In this document: one piece after another, positions 29,745 to 38,679 of the stretch
Numbering within the stretch: the first letter of the stretch is position 1
How the letters are laid out: each line of letters opens with the position of its first letter
NCBI RefSeq assembly: GCF_001592365.1
Contig: NZ_BCWU01000005.1
Location: 248,001-312,000 of the forward strand
DNA: 64,000 bases
DNA from: Gordonia hydrophobica NBRC 16057
Lineage (GTDB): Bacteria > Actinomycetota > Actinomycetes > Mycobacteriales > Mycobacteriaceae
Direction of reading: 5' to 3'
The notes under the pieces: model-generated
Told to the model about the DNA's origin: nothing
Databases searched by the model: none
Seen by the model: the letters and a program-made list of their open reading frames with translations, nothing else
Program-made: the position numbers and the translations under genes

Positions 29745-31352
29745 TCAATCGGCCGCGGCGACCAGCGGTTCCAGCAGCAGATCGGGGTGTTCCTTCTCGA
29801 TGTACTGCAGTCGCCACTTGTCGGAGAACAGGGCGAGAATGGCGCCGTCGCTGCGGGTGAAGACCTCGACGCCGCGCTGCCGGTTCAGTTCGGGCGCACT
29901 CGCCTCGTCGGTGCGGCGGGCGATCGAGTAGCCGAGCGGTTCGACGATCGTGTCGACCTTGAACTCGGCTTTCATCCGCGCGGTCACGACCTCGAACTGC
30001 ATCGGGCCGACCGCCGCCATGACCGGCGAGGCGTCGCCGCGGATGTCGTTGCGCAGCACCTGGACCACGCCTTCGGCGTCCATCTGGTCCACGGCCTTGC
30101 GGAACTGCTTGTACTTGTCCGCCGTCGTCACCCGCAGCGCCGAGAAGTGCTCGGGCGCGAACGACGGGATGGGCGGGTACTGCACCTTCGGGTCGATGAA
30201 CAACGTGTCGCCGGGCGCCAGCGCCATTGCGTTCACCAGTCCGACGACGTCGCCGGGGAAGGCGTTGTCGACGGTCGACCGGTCGCGGCCGAACACTGCT
30301 TGCGCGTATTTGGTCGCGAATGGCTTCCCTGTCTGGGCGTGCGTGACGACCATCCCGCGCTCGAACTCGCCGGACACGATCCGCATGTAGGCCAGTCGGT
30401 CGCGGTGGCTGGTGTCCATTCCCGCCTGAACCTTGAAGACGACGGCGCTGAAGGCGTCGGTCACTTCGCGTTCGGTGCCGTCGACGGTCTCCCGGCTGCG
30501 GGGAGGTGGCGCGAACTCCACGAGCGCGTCGAGCAGTTGGCGGACGCCGAAGTTGAGCATCGCCGACGTGAAGATCATGGGGGAGGTCTGGCCGGCGAGG
30601 AACATCTCCTGGTCGTGATCCTGGCCGAGTTCGCTGAGCAGCTCGCTCTCTTCCTGGGCGGCCGTCCAGGCGTCGCCTTCGCGCTGCGCCGCCTCGTCGG
30701 CGTTCAGCAGGATCTCGGGTGCGATCTTCGCGCCGCCTGCCGTGCGTTCGAAGTGGATGTACTCGCCGGTGCGGCGGTCCAGGAGGCCGCGGTAGTCGCC
30801 GGCGATGCCGACGGGGACGTAGAGCGGCGTCGGGATCAGCCCGATGCGCTCACTGATCTCATCGATCAACTCCAGTGGCGTCTGTCCTGGACGGTCCCAC
30901 TTGTTGATCACCGTGATCACCGGGATGCCGCGGTGGCGGCACACTTGGAACAGTTTCAACGTCTGCGGCTCGAGGCCCTTCGCCGCGTCGATCAGCATCA
31001 CTGCGGCGTCGACCGCGGTCAGGACTCGGTACGTGTCCTCGGAGAAGTCGGAGTGGCCGGGAGTGTCGACGAGGTTGATGACGTTCGGGACGTCGGACGT
31101 CGACGCCTCCGGCGTGTAGTTGAACTGCAGCGCCGTCGACGTGACCGAGATGCCGCGCGCCTTCTCCATCTCCATCCAGTCCGATACCGTCGCGCGTCGG
31201 CTGCCCTTGCCGTGCACCGCGCCCGCCTCGCTGATCATGTGGGCGTGCAGCGCCAGAGCTTCGGTCATCGTCGACTTACCGGCGTCGGGGTGGGAGATGA
31301 TGGCGAACGTACGACGCCGCTTGACTTCGCGACTGATGACCTCAGAACTCAC
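29745..31352 (-). CDS. prfC: Peptide chain release factor 3
   Basis: The 535-residue translational GTPase removes RF1/RF2 from the ribosome after peptide release. G1 SHPDAGKST lies near residue 20, the switch region holds RGISVTSTALQF, G3 is DTPGHSDF and G4 NKWD. Length fits RF3 rather than EF-G (about 700). The ATG follows after a long upstream intergenic stretch with direct repeats and hairpins. It is the likely first gene of a two-gene unit with the lipoprotein. Confidence 0.97.
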   Translation of the reverse strand: MSSEVISREVKRRRTFAIISHPDAGKSTMTEALALHAHMISEAGAVHGKGSRRATVSDWMEMEKARGISVTSTALQFNYTPEASTSDVPNVINLVDTPGHSDFSEDTYRVLTAVDAAVMLIDAAKGLEPQTLKLFQVCRHRGIPVITVINKWDRPGQTPLELIDEISERIGLIPTPLYVPVGIAGDYRGLLDRRTGEYIHFERTAGGAKIAPEILLNADEAAQREGDAWTAAQEESELLSELGQDHDQEMFLAGQTSPMIFTSAMLNFGVRQLLDALVEFAPPPRSRETVDGTEREVTDAFSAVVFKVQAGMDTSHRDRLAYMRIVSGEFERGMVVTHAQTGKPFATKYAQAVFGRDRSTVDNAFPGDVVGLVNAMALAPGDTLFIDPKVQYPPIPSFAPEHFSALRVTTADKYKQFRKAVDQMDAEGVVQVLRNDIRGDASPVMAAVGPMQFEVVTARMKAEFKVDTIVEPLGYSIARRTDEASAPELNRQRGVEVFTRSDGAILALFSDKWRLQYIEKEHPDLLLEPLVAAAD

Positions 31353-31403
31353 CCGTCTACGCTATCTGTTTGCAGTGGTCACCGGCAAAATGGAGCGGAG
31401 CGA

Positions 31404-31564
31404 CAGGTCGAGCCGAGTCACGAGGCCGAAGGCCGAGAACTCGGTCGAGACCAAGTGAGTGACAGATTGAGCCGACGCCCGATGACAGGTCGAGCCGATG
31501 GCGCGGAGCGCCAGGTCGAGCCGAGTCACGAGGCCGAAGGCCGAGAACTCGGTCGAGACCAAGT
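31404..31564. repeat. Two 53-bp direct repeats upstream of prfC
   Basis: A 53-bp unit (starting CAGGTCGAGCCGAGTCACGA) occurs at 31404-31456 and again at 31512-31564, identical as far as I can read. Each contains GGCCGAAGGCC, a small hairpin, and ends GGTCGAGACCAAGT. The inverted complement, with altered stem bases, occurs twice more near 32317-32426. The 55 bp between the copies carries partial matches (GACAGGTCGAGCCGATGGCG). They lie 52 bp upstream of the prfC start codon. Confidence 0.9.
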
Positions 31565-31657
31565 ACCAGCAGCTGGGAGAAGAACCAACAAACAGCGCAA
31601 ACAGGGAGCGAAGACCGCCCCACCACGCGCCCCGCACCACTTCCCGTCGAGTAGCAC

Positions 31658-31707
31658 CACTTCTGGTTCCCGCACTGGTTCGCGACCAAGTGCGAGAACC
31701 ACAAGTG
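31658..31707. repeat. Long imperfect hairpin in prfC-NTF2 gap
   Basis: The arms 31658-31679 and 31685-31707 (CACTTCTGGTTCCCGCACTGGT against its near complement) pair over about 22 bp with two mismatches and one bulge around a TCGCG loop. Flanking CACCACTT/AAGTGGTG copies extend the symmetry. The whole 504-bp gap 31353-31856 holds this hairpin, the 53-bp repeats and the element at 31763. I see no convincing gene in it. Confidence 0.7.
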
Positions 31708-31762
31708 CCGCGAGAGAACTGAAAGTGGTGCACACCCGTCGACAACGGTCACCGAGCGCTGA

Positions 31763-31825
31763 AAACTGTCTCGTCAGCGCCCTCCGGCGGCGATGTTCCG
31801 TCGGAAGCTTCTGAGCGGACAGTTT
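31763..31825. repeat. Nested hairpin element, copy 1
   Basis: The outer arms are AAACTGTC and GACAGTTT. The inner arms CCTCCGGCGG and CCGTCGGAAG surround a 7-nt loop. The same nested plan, better conserved, recurs at 42430-42502. It lies 31 bp beyond the stop of the NTF2-like gene, so it could end that transcript. Confidence 0.7.
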
Positions 31826-31856
31826 CTAGGACTACCTATGCGCAGACCCCCAACCG

Positions 31857-32243
31857 CTACTCGGAATCAACCGAACCAGGCCACTCCACGAGGTACGTCC
31901 GAGCTTCCTTGATCTTCGCCGCCTTCGACGTACTCGCGAATCTGAACACGTGACTGAAGTGCACGCGACTCGAGCCGGATTCCAGGAAGCCGTCGCACGA
32001 CGCGAGTCGGCCGTGAGTGATGACCGAACTGACTTCGAGATAGTCGGCTGCTTCGGCCGGGCACACGACGTCGGCGATCGCTTCGTCACCGGCGGACTGT
32101 CTGCCCCCGATAGTCCAACTGACGTCGTCGGTCAGCCATGCGGTCATCGCCTCGGCGTCGCGGCTCGCCCAACTCGTGACGAATTCGCTGACGATGCCGA
32201 TTCGCGGCGCGTTGCCGCAGTCGGTGGGGAGGGTTATGTGCAT
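31857..32243 (-). CDS. NTF2/SnoaL-like small protein
   Basis: The 128-residue protein has the layout of the nuclear-transport-factor-2-like fold: an N-terminal helix (VSEFVTSWASRDAEAMTAWL), then TDDVSWTIGG, and a final curved sheet (RVHFSHVFRFAS, KEARTYLVEWP). Such proteins are small cone-shaped binding proteins or isomerase-like enzymes. No catalytic Asp/His pair can be assigned from sequence alone. It stands isolated between repeat-rich gaps. Its start ATG is at 32243; the G-rich upstream sequence gives no clear ribosome site. Function unknown. Confidence 0.75.
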   Translation of the reverse strand: MHITLPTDCGNAPRIGIVSEFVTSWASRDAEAMTAWLTDDVSWTIGGRQSAGDEAIADVVCPAEAADYLEVSSVITHGRLASCDGFLESGSSRVHFSHVFRFASTSKAAKIKEARTYLVEWPGSVDSE

Positions 32244-32316
32244 GAGGGGTGGGGGTTGGGGTGTGGGGGTGGGGTTCGCGGGCTTAGTTTAGGTGGGTTT
32301 CGGTGTCATGTCGCGT

Positions 32317-32426
32317 GGTCTCGACCGACGCCTCGGCCTTCGGCCTCGGAAGTCGGCTCGACCTGTCGCTCCGCTCCAGTCTCGACCGACGCCTCGGCCT
32401 TCGGCCTCGGAAGTCGGCTCGACCTG
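32317..32426. repeat. Tandem pair of about 49-bp palindromic repeats
   Basis: Two copies (32317-32365 and 32378-32426) of GGTCTCGACCGACGCCTCGG... ending GGCTCGACCTG are separated by a short CGCTCCGCTCC spacer. They are the inverted family members of the 53-bp repeats near 31404. Compared with those, both arms carry compensating changes while the GGCCTTCGGCC core is kept. The pair lies between the fabH and NTF2-like genes. Confidence 0.88.
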
Positions 32427-32449
32427 GCGCTCCGCGCCACTCCGCTCCA

Positions 32450-33469
32450 TCACTCAAAGGGGATTGGCGGCAGCTTCACTACCTGGGCGGCGTAGCTGAG
32501 GCCGGCGCCGTAGCCGAGGAGGAGGGCGGTGTCGCCGGGCTTGGCGGCGCCCGTCGACAGGAGGTCCTCCATCGCCAGGGGGATCGACGCGGCCGACGTG
32601 TTGCCCGTCGTCTCGATGTCGTTCGCGACGACAGTCGACTCGGGGAACTTCAGGCTGCGCGCCAAGAGATCGTTGATGCGCGAGTTGGCCTGGTGGGGGA
32701 CGAAGACGTCGATGTCCGCGGCGTCGACCTTTGCGACGTCGAGGGCGCGCTGTGCGACCTTACCCATCTCGAACGCGGCCCACCGGAACACGGCGGTCCC
32801 TTCGAGGCGCAGGTACGGGCGCTTCTCGATGTCACCGCCGTCCATGTAACTGATCCAGTCGATGTCCTGGCGGATCGCGTTGAACTGGGTCCCGTCACTG
32901 CCCCACACCACCGGGCCGAGACCCTGCTCCTCCGTCGGTCCCACGACCACGGCTGCGGCGCCGTCGCCGAAGATGAAGCAGTTGGAGCGATCGGTCATGT
33001 CGAGCGTCACCGACAACTGCTCGGCGCCGACCACCAGCACATGGCTGGCACTGCCGCCGCGAACCATGTCCGACGCGAGGGACATCGCGTATCCGAAGCC
33101 CGCGCAGCCCACCGTCACGTCGAACGCGGGCACACCGTTGGCGCCGAGTTCGGTGGCAATGGCCGTCGCGCCGGCGGGCGTCAGCAGCAGGTGGGTGTTG
33201 GTCGCGAGGATCACCGCGTCGATGTCCGAGCCGGAGAGCAGTGCATTCGCGATCGCCTTGCGACCCGCATTGATGCCCATCTCGACGACCGTCTCGTCCC
33301 GACGCGCAAAGCGACGGCTCTTGATGCCGGTCCGCGTGTAGATCCACTCGTCGGACGAATCGATCTGTTCGCAGATCTCGTCGTTGGTGACGACGCGCTC
33401 CGGCCGGTACGCGCCGATCCCCAGCATTCCGATCTTGCTGATGCCTACGGCTTCGGGCAGTTCGTTCAT
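32450..33469 (-). CDS. fabH: 3-oxoacyl-ACP synthase III (FabH), copy 1
   Basis: The 339-residue KAS III condenses an acyl-CoA primer with malonyl-ACP. The catalytic Cys is in [14 protein letters not shown], His in [10 protein letters not shown] and Asn in [10 protein letters not shown], so the triad is complete. The ATG giving MNELPEAVG is chosen over upstream options because family members start about 15 residues before [15 protein letters not shown]. The gene diverges from a padR gene. A second fabH with the same N-terminal signature lies 3.8 kb away. In mycolate formers KAS III links FAS-I products to meromycolate elongation, which may be the role here. Confidence 0.94.
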   Translation of the reverse strand: MNELPEAVGISKIGMLGIGAYRPERVVTNDEICEQIDSSDEWIYTRTGIKSRRFARRDETVVEMGINAGRKAIANALLSGSDIDAVILATNTHLLLTPAGATAIATELGANGVPAFDVTVGCAGFGYAMSLASDMVRGGSASHVLVVGAEQLSVTLDMTDRSNCFIFGDGAAAVVVGPTEEQGLGPVVWGSDGTQFNAIRQDIDWISYMDGGDIEKRPYLRLEGTAVFRWAAFEMGKVAQRALDVAKVDAADIDVFVPHQANSRINDLLARSLKFPESTVVANDIETTGNTSAASIPLAMEDLLSTGAAKPGDTALLLGYGAGLSYAAQVVKLPPIPFE

Positions 33470-33628
33470 CCGTGTCTCCCAAGGGTCGGCGCACGCGTCG
33501 ACACGCGCTTTTCTCGACGGTCTCACGGCGTACCGGTTACCGGGAAGTACTACCCGCGGGTCGTGGTGAAGGACTGCGATTCCACTGTCCGCGGCTTCCG
33601 ACCGTTTCCGGCGGATACCGTTACTTGT

Positions 33629-34273
33629 ATGTCTGTATCGACCACCCGGCTGTTACTGCTCGGCGCGGTCGGGCTGTTCGAGCCGGTCAACGGCTACCAG
33701 GTCCGTCGCGAGTTGCTCTCGTGGCGCGTCGACGAGTGGGCCAGCATCAAACCGGGCTCGATCTATCACGGTCTGCGGACCCTGGCGGCGCGGGGACTCC
33801 TGCTTGATCGGACGCTCGCCGACGACGGCCGCGACGTCGTCGTCTACCAGCTCACCGAAGCCGGACGGGCGACGTTGGAGGAGGCGATCGTCGCTGCGAT
33901 CGTCGAGGTCAACGTGTTCGATCGCCACGCATTCCAAGCCGCGTTCGGACTGCTGCCGATGCTCGGGACGGAACGCGCGGCGCAGGCGCTGCGTACGCGC
34001 CGCGCCGGTGTGCACGCCAAGATCGGGCATATTCTCCCGCCCGCGGATTCTGACCCGTACGCTCCGCCGCACGCCGTCCGCAGCCTGGAGTTGTGGAAGA
34101 GCTTCGCCGAGGTGGAACTCCACTGGCTCGACGGCGTCCTCGCCGACATCGACGCAGGCGGATTGAGTTTCGCAGGAGTCGGTCGGTGGCAGCCGCCCGC
34201 CGACGACCCGGGCTATCAGATGGTCGACGACCGAGCCAGGTATCTGACCGAGCTCGGACGCGACCGCGGCTGA
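33629..34273 (+). CDS. PadR-family transcriptional regulator
   Basis: The 214-residue protein has the PadR N-terminal winged helix: [22 protein letters not shown], then [18 protein letters not shown], then [16 protein letters not shown]. This is followed by a helical dimerisation region (about 90-190). PadR proteins typically repress an adjacent transporter operon and respond to drugs or phenolics. It is transcribed toward the DrrAB-type exporter (79-nt gap) and diverges from fabH. It probably controls one or both. ATG at 33629; no strong ribosome site. Confident family call, inferred target. Confidence 0.9.
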   Translation: MSVSTTRLLLLGAVGLFEPVNGYQVRRELLSWRVDEWASIKPGSIYHGLRTLAARGLLLDRTLADDGRDVVVYQLTEAGRATLEEAIVAAIVEVNVFDRHAFQAAFGLLPMLGTERAAQALRTRRAGVHAKIGHILPPADSDPYAPPHAVRSLELWKSFAEVELHWLDGVLADIDAGGLSFAGVGRWQPPADDPGYQMVDDRARYLTELGRDRG

Positions 34274-34352
34274 AACCCGGTTGACAGTCCTTCAGTGACG
34301 GCCGCACACTTTAGGGTATTCAAATTTGACTAGCCGGACGGAAGGGGAGCGG

Positions 34353-35357
34353 ATGATCCACGCGCGCGGGCTCGCGGCGACATTCGTGACAGGCAAGGGC
34401 AAGAACAAACGAGAAGTGCGGGCCGTCGACGGTGTGGACTTGGACATCGCGGAAGGCGAAGTCGTCGGTTTCCTCGGTCCCAACGGCGCGGGGAAGACCA
34501 CCACGTTGCGCATGTTGACCACGCTGTTGCGGCCGACCGCGGGCACGGCGACGGTCAACGGGTTCGACGTGGTCGCCGACTCCGTGCAGGTGCGCCGCAG
34601 CATCGGCTACGTGTCGCAGATGGGGTCCACGTTCTCCCAGGCGCTGGCCGGTGACGAGGTGGCCGACCACGGGCAGCTGTACGGGATGAGTCGGCGCGAC
34701 GCCGTCGCCCGCGGTCAGGAGTTGTTCGCGCAGCTCCAACTCGACGGACTGTGGGACCGGATGCCCAAGAACATGTCCGGTGGCCAGCGTCGCCGCCTCG
34801 ACATCGCCATGGGGCTGATCCACGATCCGACGCTCGTCTTCCTCGACGAGCCCACGACCGGCTTGGATCCGCAGGCTCGCGCCAACCTGTGGGAGCACAT
34901 CGCCAAGCTGCGCACCGATCGGGGCGCCACGGTCTTTCTGACTACGCACTACCTCGACGAAGCCGATGCGCTCTCGGACCGGATCATCATCATCGACAAC
35001 GGAACGATCGTCGCCGCCGACACCCCGGAGAACTTGAAGTCGCATGTCTCCGGCGACCTCGTCCACCTGGAGTTCGCCGCGGCCGAACCAGTCACACACG
35101 CTGCGGAACAGCTTCATCGGTTGGGTGCGACGGAGATCACGACCGACGGCTTCGGCGTCCGCGCCCGCCTGCGGGGCTCGGCCAAGGTGATCCCGGGACT
35201 GCTGCGCGATCTGGAGGCGGGCGGCAACACCCTCGACTCGATCGAGATCCTGCGGCCCACGCTCGACGACGTGTTCCTGACGCTGACCGGGCGCAGTCTG
35301 CGCGACGCGGAATCGGCCGTCGACGCCGAGGAGGTGTCCGATGAGATTTCTGCGTGA
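34353..35357 (+). CDS. DrrA-type ABC-2 exporter ATPase
   Basis: The 334-residue ATPase has Walker A GPNGAGKTT (about residue 41), signature MSGGQRRRLD, Walker B LVFLDEPTTGLD and a DrrA-type C-terminal accessory domain ending LRPTLDDVFLTLTGRSL. Partner of the next gene, which it overlaps by 17 nt. The ATG is at 34353 behind GGAAGGGGAG; an in-frame TTG at 34326 is too far from that site. Together they would export a lipid, drug or natural product; DrrAB relatives in mycobacteria move surface lipids. Control by the upstream PadR protein is likely. Confidence 0.93.
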   Translation: MIHARGLAATFVTGKGKNKREVRAVDGVDLDIAEGEVVGFLGPNGAGKTTTLRMLTTLLRPTAGTATVNGFDVVADSVQVRRSIGYVSQMGSTFSQALAGDEVADHGQLYGMSRRDAVARGQELFAQLQLDGLWDRMPKNMSGGQRRRLDIAMGLIHDPTLVFLDEPTTGLDPQARANLWEHIAKLRTDRGATVFLTTHYLDEADALSDRIIIIDNGTIVAADTPENLKSHVSGDLVHLEFAAAEPVTHAAEQLHRLGATEITTDGFGVRARLRGSAKVIPGLLRDLEAGGNTLDSIEILRPTLDDVFLTLTGRSLRDAESAVDAEEVSDEISA

Positions 35358-36102
35358 TTCGTACATCGTCTTCCGCCGGCAACTGCGGATGAACCTGCGT
35401 AATCCGGCGTGGGTCCTGATCGGCATCATGCAGCCGGTGATGTACCTGGTCCTGTTCGGTCCACTGCTGAAACCACTGGTGGAACAGTTCCCCGGTGCCG
35501 GCGACAACGCCTACACCTTCCTGGTCCCCGGTCTGCTGGTGCAGCTCGGCATGTTCGGTGCGATGTTCGCGGGGTTCGGCCTGATCGGCGAATGGCGCGA
35601 AGGGGTCGTCGAAGCTGAACGCGTCACGCCCGCCAGCCGCACCGCGCTGCTGTTCGGCCGGCTGCTCCGCGACCTGCTGCAATTGCTGGTTCAGGCGTTG
35701 ATCCTGGTGGGCCTCGGTTATGCGATGGGCATGCGCGGTTCGGTGGTCGGCGTGATCATCGGCATCATCATCACGCTCCTGGTCGGCGGTGCGTGCGCGG
35801 CGGCGTCCAACGCCCTGGCGCTCACCACCAAGAGCGAAGACGTGATGGCGCCGGTGCTCAACATGTTGTTGATGCCGATCCTGCTGCTGTCGGGAATCCT
35901 GCTCCCGATGACGCTGGGGCCTGCGTGGCTCAAGCGGGTCTCGGACTTCATGCCGTTCCGCTGGATCGTCGACGCCGTCAGATCGTCGTTCCTGGGCGAC
36001 GTCGCGGCGTCGAGCGTCGGGTGGGGACTGCTGGCCGCAGTGGTGCTCAGCGCACTCGGCGGATGGTGGGGGACCAGCGTGTTCCGCCGCGAGAACGCCT
36101 GA
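35341..36102 (+). CDS. DrrB-type ABC-2 exporter permease
   Basis: The 253-residue membrane protein has six predicted helices (for example WVLIGIMQPVMYLVLFGPLL, LLVQLGMFGAMFAGFGLIG and VVGVIIGIIITLLVGG) and the ABC-2 conserved segment with Pro/Gly at PILLLSGILLPMTL. The N-terminal amphipathic stretch RDSYIVFRRQLRMNLRNP is typical of DrrB. The start lies within the DrrA coding end, so the two are coupled. A perfect terminator hairpin follows 13 nt after the stop. Confidence 0.92.
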   Translation: MRFLRDSYIVFRRQLRMNLRNPAWVLIGIMQPVMYLVLFGPLLKPLVEQFPGAGDNAYTFLVPGLLVQLGMFGAMFAGFGLIGEWREGVVEAERVTPASRTALLFGRLLRDLLQLLVQALILVGLGYAMGMRGSVVGVIIGIIITLLVGGACAAASNALALTTKSEDVMAPVLNMLLMPILLLSGILLPMTLGPAWLKRVSDFMPFRWIVDAVRSSFLGDVAASSVGWGLLAAVVLSALGGWWGTSVFRRENA

Positions 36103-36115
36103 CTCCTCAGGGAAA

Positions 36116-36155
36116 TGCGACAGGGGCCGGACGATGCCGTCCGGCCCCTGTCGCA
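36116..36155. terminator. Bidirectional terminator hairpin
   Basis: A perfect 18-bp stem (TGCGACAGGGGCCGGACG and complement) closes a 4-nt ATGC loop. It lies between the convergent drrB-like and second fabH genes, 13 nt and 23 nt from their stop codons. No long T-run is present, as usual in high-GC actinobacteria. Confidence 0.85.
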
Positions 36156-36178
36156 TCATGCACGACGACGTCAGCGAA

Positions 36179-37315
36179 TCAGTCGACTATTCCGGCGAGG
36201 TGCTTGGCGAGCGGACCCGGCTCGGCGTCGGCCAGTCCGTCGAACGACGTGACCTGCGGTACGGGCGGCAGAGTGGCGACAGTCCCCGCGTAGCTCAGTC
36301 CGGCGCCGAAACCCAGGATCAGCGCGAGCTGGCCGCCCTTGGCCTTGCCGGTCGCGAGCATCTCCTCGATGGCGAGGGGAATCGACGCGGCCGACGTGTT
36401 GGCCGTGGTCTCGATGTCGCCCGCCATCGGCAGATCGTCGGGCAGGCCGAGGTTCTTCTTCATCAGATCGTTGATCCGGGCGTTGGCCTGGTGCGGGACG
36501 AAGACCTCGATGTCGTCCGGGCCGGCTCCCGACTCGGTCAGCATCTTGGTCAGCGCGCGGGGCAGCGTGACCGCGGCCCACCGGAAGACGCGGGGGCCCT
36601 CCATCCGGATGATCATCCGGCCCACCGGATCGGTCTCGGGATCCTTGCCCTGGTACTCGACGGCGCGTGCCATGTACTCGACGGTGTCGTGGTTCTGCTT
36701 GATCGCTTCGGCGTTCTCACCGTCGCTACCCGACACGATCGGGCCGATGCCGTTGACCTCGCTCGGTCCGACGACCACCGCGCCTGCGCCGTCGCCGAAG
36801 ATGAATCCGGTGCTCCGGTCGCGCGGGTCCAGGCCGACGGACATGGTCTCGACGCCGATGACGACGACGTTGGTGGCGCTGCCCGCGCGGATGGCGTCGG
36901 CGGCCACGCCGAGCGCATAGCCGAAGCCGCCGCAGCCGGCGGAGACGTCGAAAGCCGGGATTCCGTTGAGCCCGATGTCGGAGGCGATGATCGGCGCGCC
37001 GTGCGGCACGTTCCACGGCCAACTGCTGGTGGCGAGGATCAGCATGTCGACGGACTCGCGCTCGATCCCGGAGTTGACGATGGCGCGCTCGGCAGCGGTG
37101 GCGGACATGCTGCGCATGGTCTCGTCGCCGCTGATCCACCGGCGGGCCTTGATTCCGCTGCGCTCGAAGATCCACTGGTCAGACGAGTCCATCACGCGAC
37201 AGAGCTGGTCGTTCGTGATCAGTCGCTTCGGTCGGTATGCACCGATACCGAGCATCGCGATGTTCGTATGGCCCGTGGGGGAAACCAGAGTCGCCAAGTT
37301 ATTCGTCCTCGTCAT
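36179..37315 (-). CDS. 3-oxoacyl-ACP synthase III (FabH-like), copy 2
   Basis: The 378-residue KAS III paralogue has Cys in DVSAGCGGFGYALG, His in PHQANARIND and Asn in [10 protein letters not shown], giving a complete triad. The N-terminal [15 protein letters not shown] matches copy 1 closely. It is longer, with an insert around residues 215-240 (YMARAVEYQGKDPETD) and a C-terminal tail after the usual end. The ATG giving MTRTNNLATLV is chosen; an upstream in-frame extension to 37405 is proline-rich and unlike the family. Different substrate preference from copy 1 is probable but not readable here. Confidence 0.9.
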   Translation of the reverse strand: MTRTNNLATLVSPTGHTNIAMLGIGAYRPKRLITNDQLCRVMDSSDQWIFERSGIKARRWISGDETMRSMSATAAERAIVNSGIERESVDMLILATSSWPWNVPHGAPIIASDIGLNGIPAFDVSAGCGGFGYALGVAADAIRAGSATNVVVIGVETMSVGLDPRDRSTGFIFGDGAGAVVVGPSEVNGIGPIVSGSDGENAEAIKQNHDTVEYMARAVEYQGKDPETDPVGRMIIRMEGPRVFRWAAVTLPRALTKMLTESGAGPDDIEVFVPHQANARINDLMKKNLGLPDDLPMAGDIETTANTSAASIPLAIEEMLATGKAKGGQLALILGFGAGLSYAGTVATLPPVPQVTSFDGLADAEPGPLAKHLAGIVD

Positions 37316-37401
37316 CACGTCCGGCGCGGGGGTCGCCGAATACTCGGCGGTAATTCTACTTCTGTGTCCCGAAGCCGTCAGCACAGGATCTGTCGGTGCC
37401 G

Positions 37402-38679
37402 TCACGGAGCGGGCAGCGGCGGCGTGGACGATGTCGTGTCCGGATGCTTCTCACGAGCGCCCAGCGTCATCGCCGCTCCCGCCACGGACAGGACGGAGCC
37501 GGCGACGAAGACCAGCCAGAACCCGCCGACGGCCGCGACGAGTCCGGCGCCCAGCATCGGGCCGATGAGCTGGCCGAGTGCAGCCGAGACGTTGACGATC
37601 CCGAGGTCACGTCCGTGGTCGTGGTGGTACGGCAGCAGATCGGTCGCGAACGCCAGGCCCGCCGTCATGAACGCGCCGTACCCGACGCCCATCAGCGCGG
37701 CCGCGACCACCGTCGTCGCGAACGTCGTGTGAGCCACGATCACCAGTCCCGCGCAGGCCTGAATACCCGCCGCGACCACGGTCAATAGACGTCGGTGCCC
37801 ACGGCGGTCCGCGACGAGGCCGAACACGACCGAACTGCCGACGGTGAACACCGTGTACACGACGATCAGGATCAACAGGTTGTTCTCGGCGGCGTCGGTC
37901 TCCTGGCCCAGCCCGTACAGGAGGAAGAACAGAAACAGCGACGTGCCGAGCGCATTGCCGATGTTGCCGACCAGCCGGCCGCCGAGCATCCAGCAGAAGT
38001 CCCGGTCGCGCAGCGACGCCCACCGCTGTCGATCGGGACTCACCGCGTCGGTGTGGGGCGGCGCGGGGTCCGGCAGCCCGAACGCGGCCGCGGTGCCGAC
38101 CACGGCCACCAGTGCCGCGAGCACCAGATAGCCCGGCACCACGTCGAGCCCAAGCACCACGATCGTTCCGACGCCCAGCACGATGCCGAGGGCCTGCGAC
38201 GACCCGATCGCCGCCGACGCCCCGCCGCGCTGCTGCGGCGGCAGTTGGTCGGGGATCATCGCGGTGAATGCGGCCGAGGCGACGGCGACCGCCGCCGAGA
38301 CGCCGATCCAGCAGGTCGCGACCAGCCACGGTCGGTGGGCCACCCCGGTGGCTACGAGAAAGATCGCCATGCCCCACGAGCCGCCGAGCGCCCAGATCCG
38401 CCGCCGGGCACCCAGCCAGGCAGGGAAGTGCGATCCGTCGGTCCGGTCCGAGCCCGCGCCGGCGAGCGGGCCCGCGATCACACCGACCAGTCCGCCGATC
38501 CCCAGGATCATTCCGGAGACCACGACCGAATGAATCCAGCGGTCGCCGTCGTCGGCGGTCTGTTCGTCCAGTTGCAGCGGAAGGAGCAGCTGCAGCGGCG
38601 TCAGTTGCGCCATCCAGATCACCAGCCACGCGAGCGTGAACAGGGTCAGCCACCGGCGACCGATGGCCGATGAGGTCAT
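37402..38679 (-). CDS. MFS transporter coupled to a beta-glucosidase
   Basis: The 425-residue, 12-helix major facilitator protein has a long charged central loop (about 195-225) dividing the halves and a motif-A-like VADRRGHRRLL in the second half. The start overlaps the beta-glucosidase stop by 4 nt (ATGA), so it is the second gene of that operon. The pairing suggests uptake of a beta-glucoside or disaccharide, or export of glycosides. No sugar-porter-specific signature is evident, so substrate is inferred from context only. Confidence 0.87.
   Translation of the reverse strand: MTSSAIGRRWLTLFTLAWLVIWMAQLTPLQLLLPLQLDEQTADDGDRWIHSVVVSGMILGIGGLVGVIAGPLAGAGSDRTDGSHFPAWLGARRRIWALGGSWGMAIFLVATGVAHRPWLVATCWIGVSAAVAVASAAFTAMIPDQLPPQQRGGASAAIGSSQALGIVLGVGTIVVLGLDVVPGYLVLAALVAVVGTAAAFGLPDPAPPHTDAVSPDRQRWASLRDRDFCWMLGGRLVGNIGNALGTSLFLFFLLYGLGQETDAAENNLLILIVVYTVFTVGSSVVFGLVADRRGHRRLLTVVAAGIQACAGLVIVAHTTFATTVVAAALMGVGYGAFMTAGLAFATDLLPYHHDHGRDLGIVNVSAALGQLIGPMLGAGLVAAVGGFWLVFVAGSVLSVAGAAMTLGAREKHPDTTSSTPPLPAP

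Noticed and set aside
29589..31814. 741-codon plus-strand frame opposite the lipoprotein and prfC genes
   Set aside because: It is fully antisense to two well-supported genes, has no recognisable domain, and its C-terminal part is the repeat region.
32303..33628. N-terminal extension of the PadR frame upstream to 32303
   Set aside because: It runs through the palindromic repeats and the antisense of fabH; the PadR family start is at 33629.
34274..34352. Sigma-70 promoter from TTGACA at 34281
   Set aside because: No acceptable -10 hexamer lies 16-18 nt downstream; the best candidate TAGGGT is too far away.
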